Of a stretch of DNA of 64,000 bases, positions 55,705 to 64,000 are shown one piece after another. Each line of letters begins with the position of its first letter. The first letter of the stretch is position 1. Source of the DNA: Chelonoidis abingdonii (lineage: Eukaryota > Chordata > Testudines > Testudinidae); assembly GCF_003597395.2 (NCBI RefSeq), contig NC_133778.1, forward strand, positions 25,763,512 to 25,827,511, given 5' to 3'. The position numbers and the translations under genes were made by a program. Below the pieces are notes generated by a model. The model ran no database searches. It had not been told where the DNA came from and saw nothing but the letters and a program-made list of their open reading frames with translations.

Positions 55705-58700
55705 CCTACCTTAAGAATTAAAACCAGGAACAGAGTAGAGGTGTAGACTTAAAATATATCAGTAGACATTTAAAAAAACACTTCTTTCTTTGTTTATCTG
55801 CCAAGATTTTTCACAGTGTGGGTGTTTATTCTGCTATGGGTGGTGGCATCACTAGCACCAAAGGACAGTCAGACTACATGCACAGTGTTGTGTGTTAGTA
55901 GTGTCATTGTTTTTCCTGCAACACTCAATGAGCCCTAAAATCAGGTCATGGAAGGTAAGATGCCTTTCAGTTCAACTTTATATAGTTGTCTAGAAAGGTT
56001 AACTACATCTATGGGTGAAATCCTGAAAAGCGTAGCCTGCATAAAGGGACTTTCGTCTGAAGAAAATATTCTGGAGCACAGTGAGGCTGATAGAACTATA
56101 ATGAGGCTGTGGTTCTGAAGTATAATATTTGCTATTGCCCACATTCCCTTATACCCTATTCCCAATGTGACAGTGCAGAGGGTCACCATAATGCTTTCTT
56201 CCAGAGACTGCCATGGGGTGTTGAGCCCTGTGTATAAGCTCCCCACCACACCTCTAATGAAGTCATTAGATAACACAGTGTTTCTTCAGTCTTTGGGCTT
56301 TTTATGGATGCAAACATCAATTCAGAACTTGACCCTATGTTAGCAGGTATGTGACCATTCATTTTCTAATGGATCTGATCCTGAATACTTAGAACTCCCA
56401 TTACAACTCCATTGTGGAGGCTCAACATCAGAACCTGATATTGACCAAATATACATAATATCTTTCCTGGGATTTGCATTGGCTTGTTTTACTGAAAACA
56501 TCTTCAGCTTCTTGTAAAAGTAAAGCTATGAGTAGTCTTATGGAAATATCTTATAGAATTTAAGGGGTATGAAACCAGTAATATGCTCCATGGAAATTGT
56601 TATATTTTAAACACACACACACACACACACGTTCTATATATAAAATATATTATCTGTTCTATAACAGAGATTATTAATTATACAGGATGGTTAAAAAAAT
56701 CTATAGAAGAGTTACCACTTTACAATAAATCTATAGGATTTCATTAAGGAATGAAGATGAAAAGCTTCTTATCATGTGTGGATCTGACCAGAGGGAAAGC
56801 AACCTGTTGGAAATATGTCACGAGGACTAACTATTCATCTAAATTCCTGCATTTGAGTTGATGCTTACAGACAAGCAACTGCTGATGTCAGATGTTCTGA
56901 AGGCAAAATGAAGATAAACTTTTGCTAGTTTTTTTTAAGAGCAGAGCATTTTGGACAATCTATCAGCTCCTATAACTCAAGTCTTTTTGACAGTCTATGA
57001 TTTGCTGAGTCATATTACATTTTGTTGATGCTTTCTGACAAAGTCAGAAAACACCCCACTGGGAATACAACAAAAGAAGCACTCACCTTTACACAAAAGG
57101 CCAGATCCAGTAAATAGTGTGCAACTCGAGAAAACGGAGCTAAAAAAACAGAATTCTTAGCTACGACTTGTCACAGCTGGTATGCATCCACTCCAAGGAC
57201 ACTGGAAGATACAGAGGGGAAAAATAAAGCACGCAGCCCTGCAACTGGTGCCGCTCCCCATGCTAACATTCCTGGTCAAAGAGCCACCAAAGAGCTTAGA
57301 TTGATTATATTCAGAAGGATCCCCCAGTCAACAGTTTTCTTTTTTTTGTACCTGTATATGTAAATATTTAGTGACCTATTTGGGCCACCACACAAAGGAC
57401 CCTGGCCTCATGTGTATCCTTGAGTAATAGCTATTTTGGGGGTAGGCCCCATGGCCCTACTTTGCAGGAGACCTGGCTCCTTTCCCATAATAGGAAGGAA
57501 CACTGTGAAGGACCCCTCAGAGATATTTCCTCTCTGTTAGCTCCCCTCTCTTTATCTACGGGAGAGAATGATGTGGGCCTCATATTTTTCACAGAAGAGG
57601 CAAAACATGTTAAGGAAAAATTAAAACCCTGAGCTGGTGTTTCTTAAAATATATATTCTTCATTGGTTTAATTGGTGTTCATGTGAATGGGCGCCAATAT
57701 ATAAGATTACTTGACCAAAAGTTAGTTAGTTTGTTTATTTTGGTACAGCAAGCTCATTCTCTTTTACTGCATCTCTTTCATCTTAGAACAGCACACAATG
57801 CACTTGTCATCTTCTCTTATTTTATAACAAAACATTAAAAAAAAACAACATTTGTATTCTCATTAAATGCTTTCTGTTAACTTGTTTCTTTTAATAAATT
57901 CATTTAGTAACTGTCATTTCAGTTTCATATGCCAGAATATACGCCACATACTCTGGTATACTGATGCAACAGAAACGACAAACGGTAACAAGCTAAGTGA
58001 CAGAAAATGCTGTCTGATACAGAGAGCCCTCTTATTGCCAGTCCAACACTCTAACAAAAAAATAATAAGCTTATCCATGTACAGGAGAGCATAAATGAGC
58101 CCACTATATTTCAGGAGAGAGGGTCTATATGGAAATATCTATGTACAATGCTCTGCTTCAGGAAAAGCTTGATAACAAATGCAATTATTAACAAAGTACC
58201 AGTGCCAACTTTTAAAAAAGAGAAATAATTTGACCATACCATACTGTAACAAATTGATTTGAAAGATTTTGTGTATGGGGAGGTTGGAAGATTAAGCCCA
58301 GACCCATTATCTGTCTGCAAGTAATTGGATAGAGATGTCATGATTTATACAAGGTTCTGAAGTGTTCTGATAAAAAAAAAAAATAAAAAAAAATTATTTT
58401 TCCACTTCTGATTTTGGGCCAGGATCAGAACTGGAATGACAAAACACTGCATAAAAAACCCTGTTCTTGTAACCTATTTTAAACTTACTATAGATAACTA
58501 ACAGAAAGTTTTGATAAAACTGAAATGCACTTGAAAACCAACAAATTCTTGAGCTAATCTATTAGTAGTTATGGCCTAATGTCCCATTCTTTAATTTATG
58601 TAGATGTATTTTCCCCTTTACATAGCATAAGTATCAATTTTGCCCAGTGTTCTATATCTGTGCCATGATTTTGAAGCTTTTTTGAATCCAAGTATTTTAA

Positions 58701-59484
58701 TAAAAGTGTCTACAAAAACCCCATCATTTAAGACAGAAAAAAATAAAGATGTTGAGTAGAGCTACTACTTCTGACAGACTAAAGCAAGATAATAAAATGT
58801 TTCCAGTTTTAGATCATAATTATGGATCAGTTTCCCTAACCTTAGTACATAGAACTACTTAGTAGTTTTGTATCAGAATAGAAATAGATCATTGATCTAC
58901 GGTCTGACAGAATTATATTTGCTCATCCATATATATTATATTATTATTATTAACTATTGTATATAGAATATTAACTATGTGTTGCGTTTTGTAGAATAAA
59001 TGGAGCTGCTATCTTTCCTCTAGAGAATCTTATATAAGTTATTATTTGTATCATGGTAGCACCCAGAGGTGCCATCGTGATAGCCTCTGTACAAACACAT
59101 GACAAGAGACAGTCCCTTTTCCTAAACGCAGCTGTGCAAAAAACTGATCTTGTGGTCACTGGCCATTGTGAAAATACAGAAAAAAATGTTTTGGGGTGAC
59201 ACAACATGATTGTATTTCACTCCAATATTTCTGGCAAACTGAGAAGTTTCAGGTCAAAATGTTTTGTTCAACCTGAAATGTTCTGTTTAATTTTCAAGTT
59301 AAAAATATTTAAAAATCAGAAATTCTACATGTTTATTTTGACAATATTATATAATATAACTGAAATAATTTTGCAGAATAAACACAAATGCATGAAATGT
59401 TTCAGCTGCTCTGAATCTGCATTTTTTCAGTGAAAAAAGTTTACAATCTTATTAGACAAGATGACAACATATGGGACATTAAAA
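55703..59484. other. No gene; short AC run and an AT-rich repeat
   Basis: (AC)10 lies at 56611-56630 and an A-rich run at 58372-58392. From 59190 to 59440 the words TTTCAGGTCAAAATGTTTTG and TTCAACCTGAAATGTTCTG belong to the AT-rich repeat also seen at 25715-26110. Frame 57420-57632 (plus) has no recognisable motif. Confidence 0.45.
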
Positions 59485-59600
59485 AAAGGCAAAGTGACTT
59501 GTCTGAAGTCATAGAGGTCAGTGGCATAACCAGAAAGAGTACCCAACTACCCTGACTTACAAGCTAGTGCCCTATCCATTAGATCATACTACTTCTTCTC
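59485..59600 (-). mobile_element. MIR-type SINE, minus strand
   Basis: GGCAAAGTGACTTGTCTGAAG, GGTCAGTGGCATAACCAG and GTGCCCTATCCATTAGATCA follow the complement of the MIR CORE-to-head order. Confidence 0.75.
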
Positions 59601-60399
59601 ATGTAACCATGGGCCTGATTTTCTTCTCACAGGAGTTTTGTCAGTTAACTTCAATCACATCACTCCTAATTTAAGAAGTTGAGGGTGGAGTGGAAACACA
59701 GAGCCAGAGAGAATCAAGTCCATGAATGAAAGGAACAAAACATTTTAAAGAGGATCTGGAGGAAAGGAAGAACATAAGAGTATATAGTTCCTTATGACAG
59801 TCATGAATGTGTTTTGATGGCTTTCTGTTGTACTTTTTCCCCCATTTACAAGCTGAAGTTCTTGTGATTCCAATAAATTGTTAACAGTGGCACACAATAT
59901 TATTCATTACAAAATATTGGACTTGGCCAAAGCTACCTAGTATGCTTGAGCCAGAGATGCTCCATTGTGACCTCCATAAATGTCATTTCTTTTTTCCCCA
60001 GTGTGAAATTCCTTTGCAATGTATTTTAAGAAACATGATTCGCCTTGTAAAAGACAAACATCTGTCAGCCCCAGATTCAGGTGCCTGCTTATCACAACTT
60101 TCAGTGATTTTATGAAAGCACAGTAGCACAGACAGATAAGGTGCAGAGCCAGAATGTTAGCAGGCCCCAAATATCATGCCACCTTCAATCAAAGACAGAT
60201 AATCAAGGACCAGGCACGTGATTAACCTTCAGTAGGTGTTAAACTATATATTTCTGATTTGAAAGATTACTGTTCTTTGTAAAGTCCAGTAGCTGCCTAA
60301 ATTTCTGCCACTGAGAATATACACTGTCACTTAAATCCTGACACCATTGACTCTGAGTCTCATGTACTTTACCTTCAGGGCTTGATCTTCATATGTAAA
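59601..60399. other. Nothing recognised
   Basis: AT-rich DNA without assignable features. Confidence 0.45.
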
Positions 60400-62876
60400 T
60401 ATTTTTTTGGAGGGCAGGGGAGAAGAAGAGACATGAAAATCATTTTTATTCACATAAACCCACACTGAAACTATTCAAAATGTTATAAAATTACAATACA
60501 TACACAAAAAGATCTGAATCAAATAAAGTAAAAACACATCTTAAATAAACGGTAAATATGGATCACTAAAACATTGTCATCAAGTTCATTCAAAATATTG
60601 TCAACACGCCAAGTCAACCTGGACACTTTTCGGTTACAAGTCAACTTATAAAAGGTGTAATCAATCCACAGTCGTGCCACAACCGGTGTGCAGAATGGGC
60701 CTAGCATGTCACAGCACTGTACCCTGGCTATTGTGTTCTGGTGAGACTTCAAAATGGTTAGTTTTGCCTGACCGTGCAAAATGTTAGCCAGGCAGGAAAC
60801 CAGCTGAATGCGAGCACAGTATTCCATGCCAAGAACAAACAGGAGCTTGAAGGAACCAGCCCCAAACCTCTGAAGAGCTGCTGCAAAAACATAGAGAGGA
60901 ATCAGATGGGGGCAATGTAGGGAAAAAATGAAAGACTATGTCTGAAGCCAAAGAGAAGGGGTATTGCACAGATACCTCAGGGTTAATATGGTGCATTAAA
61001 CAAGCAATCGGTTGCTATGATGCTATGCAGGACCCTCTGCTGCAAGTCACCAGAGTGCTTAGGAAGAGGAGGTTTGCACAACACTTTTCAAGCAGGAGAC
61101 AGAGTCACTCATGAATAGGGGCATCCTTCAGCCTGTATCAGGGGGATCAGAGAGGATGGCATGATGCAGCACTTTGACGCACATATCATAGGACTGCTTC
61201 TTGGTCATGGTTGCAAAAGGAACATTCACCAAACACTTCTAGGGCAACAATCAGCCTCATTACACATGGATCTTGTCCACAGAAGGAGAGACAACTAGCA
61301 AGGGGAATGCAGAGTTCGCCCCACAGAAGAACAATCCCTGCAAAAAAACTTTCTGCAAATATTAAGCAACTTGCTGAGGGAGCACCACCTGGAATTCAGC
61401 AAGGACCTTATGCAAAAAAGTACACAGATTGGCTTCTGGTCTGAAGAGCAAGATCTGTTGCTGACTTCGAGCTTGACCAACTAGGAACAACAGGGTGGGA
61501 CAGCTGATCAATCCAGTCAGAGTGGAGGCAGAAAACAGACTCCTGAAGGGAAAAGAGCTTCAGTGGGGAAAAAAGTGGGTTAAAAAACAATGGTTCTGCC
61601 AAAACTCATACTCTGAAAAATGGCTAGTCTAGCTGGACACTTTGCAGAGGTCACCAGGCATTAAAAAGACCATTACAGAATGGAGGCAAATCTAGACTCT
61701 GTATTCAATCATATGCCAATAACAATTGGTGAGAATCAAACCCATCCTTCCAGCACAACCGAGGTGAGGAAAAGCAAGGGACTTCCAGGCCAGTGGGGAG
61801 TCAAAGTACAGTAACTACTGAACTCTGCTGATTAACTCAATAAGCCCCTGGCTTCCTTCATCTAATTGCAGGAACAGCAAAGCAGGGCACAACCAGTGGT
61901 AATTGTTCCCCCCCAAAATTGGTAATATGCCTCTGGCTCTGGTCCAAAACGCATGGGGGAGGGTCCAGATATACTAGGCAGTGCCACATTACTGAGGAGC
62001 AAGACTGGGGCAATCAAAATCCATCCCCTAAAAGAAAGCTCAAGAAGGAGGCAGCATCATTTCCACAGGTGGTCTTGCTCCTTCTCCTGAGCTCCCTCCC
62101 AGTAAGATTGAATTGCTCTTAATGCAAACAGAAGATGCCTGTTCATGCAATGCAGGTACAATACAAAGTACAAAGTGCCTGCACATCATTGTCAGACATG
62201 ATAAAAACCGAGATATCAACAGCTTAGTCTGGCAGACAAACTGAGTAAACAACTGTCATCAACTGGGACAGAACGGCCAGTCCAACGGCTTCTGCAGAAG
62301 TGCAGGAATGGCTTCAAACAAAGAGCTTACAGCATCCCAGTCAGAGGACACACCTGACCAATGCCTCTGCAAACCTGGAAGCAGTGGCCAAGACCCCTTT
62401 AGTGTGCTAAAAATGTTATGGTACAGTGAAGAAATAAAAGAAGAGAACACTAGCCCAACACTGAAAGCTTCTAATATTTTTAAAAGATAAAGATGGTTAA
62501 CTCCATCAAAGGCTTTCTCCTGATTCATTGAAAAAAGACCTACTTTGCCAATTACAGAGTTTGCCAACAGTAAAAACATCACAAATTAAAAACAAATTAT
62601 CAAACTTAAGTGGTTAGGAATGTTTGACCATGGTGTGCCAAAGTGTCCAGATAGTCCTTCATCCAGTTAGCAAAGGCCCTAGATAAAATCTTATAATTAG
62701 AACAGAAGAGAAATAAGTCTCCAGTTCTGTAAGTCACAAAGGTTCCCTTTTTCTGTGCAGCAAGGGAAAGTGGAAGTACTTTGAAAAAAAAATGAGCTAT
62801 GGGGAGGCATGTATATCTTGAACAATCCTCACACACTTCCTCATCCAGATCAACAACTTATGGAGACGGAACAGGG
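60400..62876 (-). mobile_element. Tx1-type L1 LINE, 5'-truncated
   Basis: Minus-strand frames in order: 62836-62606, with CSNYKILSRAFANWMKDYLD in place of the usual C-x-DYKILSRALANRLK; 62582-62259, with GLFSMNQEKAFDGVNHLYLL (first catalytic Asp block); 62252-62040, with ASSVCIKSNSILLGGSS (post-catalytic block); and near the 3' end 60996-60784, with HHINPEVSVQYPFS (the C-terminal cysteine-bearing region) and 60827-60519, with VARLWIDYTFYKLTCNR. This order and wording match the Tx1 lineage of L1. The YADD stretch is not readable. Many stops make it dead. The 3' border is approximate. Confidence 0.82.
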
Positions 62877-63344
62877 TTGCGAGCTTTGCGAACAGGGCTG
62901 CTAACAGGGAGTTTCACAAGGGAATTCTCCAGGTGAAGGAGGAGCAAATAGAGCACCCTTGGAGTACATGGCTGTCTGTAGCATGTGTTTGTGTTTGGGA
63001 GTTACTTGCTGTGTGCTGTCTGTTCGGTTGGTTGGTTGAGGGACCATGTGCTGTGGCTGGCAATTGGAAGCTGTGAGCTTCAAAGTAAGCTCCTCTGTTA
63101 ATTGGCTGACACTTAGTCAGTGGGCAGGGCTATCAAGAAGGCCAGGGTGTTATAAAGCAGTGAGCAAGCAACCTGGGAGCCTTGTGACCAGGAGTGCTAA
63201 CAGGGAGTTTCGCAGGGAGTTTGGAAGGGGAGTGGGAAGGGGACAAGGTTCACTTGCTGTTTTTAAAACCTGTAAACTAAACTACACTCAGAACTTCTTG
63301 ATTTAAACAATACCTTTTCATTAACTAGGTAGCTCTAGGAGAGA
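62877..63344 (+). promoter_or_regulatory. CR1 5' UTR with duplicated segment and TATA-like box
   Basis: This GC-richer segment precedes CR1 ORF1. CTAACAGGGAGTTTC with similar flanks occurs twice, at 62901 and 63197, 296 bp apart. A TATAAAG lies at 63151-63157. CR1 5' UTRs act as internal promoters; a role of the TATA-like motif here is inference. It adjoins the truncated end of the Tx1-type L1. Confidence 0.6.
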
Positions 63345-63734
63345 ATGCAGGCAGAAGCCCAGCAGCAGAGTGGGGGCTATCCAATTTATTGTTCTGAGTG
63401 TGGCATGTATGATTACCTGCCCTGTGGGTGGGTGGCATATGTGTACATTCGGAGAAAGGAGCTTCCAACCTTCAGAGACTGCTTACTGGCTTTGAAGGCC
63501 AGGGTGGCGGAACTGGAGGAGCTAAGGGAGGTAGAGAGGTATGTTAATGAGGCTTTCCGGGACACTGTAGAATTGTTCCACCTTTGGTCAGACAGCCTCA
63601 GCACTGTTGAGGAGGATGAAGGGCCCAGGGAAGTAGAGCAGTCAACGAGAGCAGAGGGAAACCTTCCCATATTTGGGACCCTCCTTCCAGATGGTGTTAG
63701 GGTATCCTCTCGCACTGACGTTACCTCTCCATAG
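63345..63734 (+). pseudogene. CR1 ORF1, N-terminal part, broken
   Basis: The frame starts MQAEAQQQSGGYPIYCSECG and holds 129 codons before a stop at 63732-63734. CR1 ORF1 proteins have an N-terminal cysteine motif, a coiled-coil-like segment and a C-terminal esterase-like (SGNH-type) domain. Here the first CxxC pair is visible (CSEC), followed by a Leu/Glu-rich stretch ALKARVAELEELREVERYV that suits a coiled coil. After the stop, the esterase domain continues: LPSVKVADLYRHLDRL in a neighbouring frame near 63800-63840, then VVVVHVGTNDIG from 63864 back in the original frame, followed by RRDVLEAKFRLLGNSLKSR. VGTNDIG is the block with the GxND residues of SGNH esterases. At least one stop and two frame changes break it. 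Confidence 0.82.
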
Positions 63735-64000
63735 AGGTAGATAGATAGATAGCTGGGTTTGTGATGACCGGGAGAACTGTATGGTGACTTGCCTGCCTAG
63801 TGTGAAGGTTGCAGATCTCTACAGGCATCTAGATAGACTTATGTATAGTGCTGGGAGGAGCCAGTGGTTGTGGTACATGTAGGTACAAATGACATAGGGA
63901 AGGGTAGGAGAGATGTCCTGGAGGCCAAATTTAGGCTGCTAGGGAATAGTCTGAAATCCAGGACCTCTATGGTGGCATTCTCAGAAATGCTCCCAGTTCC
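63735..64000 (+). pseudogene. CR1 ORF1, esterase-like part
   Basis: Downstream of the stop, a GATA tetranucleotide run (63741-63752) coincides with the loss of frame. The VHVGTNDIG block and the following segment to the window edge (MVAFSEMLPV) are open and in the frame of the ORF1 start, so damage is limited to roughly 63732-63863. Confidence 0.78.

Larger units (their letters stand above)
62877..64000 (+). mobile_element. 5' end of a CR1 LINE, running off the window
   Basis: It combines the 5' UTR and ORF1 described separately. Unlike every other CR1 piece here it retains its 5' region, so a near full-length copy may continue to the right. Whether ORF2 follows cannot be seen. Confidence 0.8.

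Noticed and set aside
57420..57632. 70-residue plus-strand frame
   Set aside because: Looks protein-like in composition but has no motif I know, no splice or start context, and could be chance or a repeat fragment.

Overview
This window looks like a stretch of turtle (Testudines) nuclear DNA and is almost certainly intergenic or deep intronic. The base composition is AT-rich, and every open frame I can identify belongs to a transposable element; I recognise no host exon. The turtle assignment rests on repeats: a tRNA-derived Pol III SINE fused to a CR1-type 3' tail (the tortoise Pol III/SINE pattern) at 4446-4627, dominance of CR1 LINEs (six or more pieces), MIR-type CORE-SINEs, and several hAT-type MITE families and LTR families that I associate with turtle genomes. 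A crocodilian cannot be excluded from sequence alone.

Layout. 1-1355: 5'-truncated R4/Dong-type LINE on the minus strand, running off the left edge. 2.6-2.85 kb: a short retroposon folded into a near-perfect hairpin and flanked by a 12-bp target duplication. 4.4-5.7 kb: SINE, ancient repeats, and a hAT-type MITE sitting inside a larger palindrome. 6.45-7.1 kb: LTR-like element. 9.7-10.15 kb: C-rich hAT MITE. 11.3-14.9 kb: two minus-strand CR1 copies, both missing their middle, separated by an unclassified LTR-like insertion. 17-20 kb: CR1 tail, a Tc1/mariner-type MITE, an L2 reverse-transcriptase fragment and an LTR-like element. 20.7-30.3 kb: hairpin repeats, MIR, an AT-rich repeat, a hAT MITE and a large inverted repeat. 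30.3-33.4 kb: CR1 tail, composite MITE, RTE-like LINE and CR1 fragment. 35-44 kb: MIR pieces and two hAT MITEs with perfect 8-bp duplications. 48.6-49.3 kb: solo LTR with a 5-bp duplication. 51.0-53.5 kb: a 2.5-kb CR1 with recognisable endonuclease and reverse transcriptase. 55.6 kb: a 42-unit AC microsatellite. 60.4-62.9 kb: Tx1-type L1 on the minus strand. 62.9-64.0 kb: the 5' end of another CR1, with 5' UTR and ORF1, running off the right edge.

No cellular pathway is encoded here. The members of the window relate to one another as parasites and hitch-hikers: CR1 would supply reverse transcriptase for the SINE that shares its tail, and an absent hAT transposase would have moved the MITEs. 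Five different non-LTR retrotransposon lineages (R4, CR1, L2, RTE-like, Tx1-L1) occur in 64 kb, all visibly broken. I found no previously undescribed functional system. The most unusual signals are structural: inverted duplications at 2656-2824, 5196-5707 and 29925-30306, and the internally deleted CR1 copies. Family names are from memory of sequence features and not from a database search. Boundaries are accurate to a few bases only where a target-site duplication is stated.
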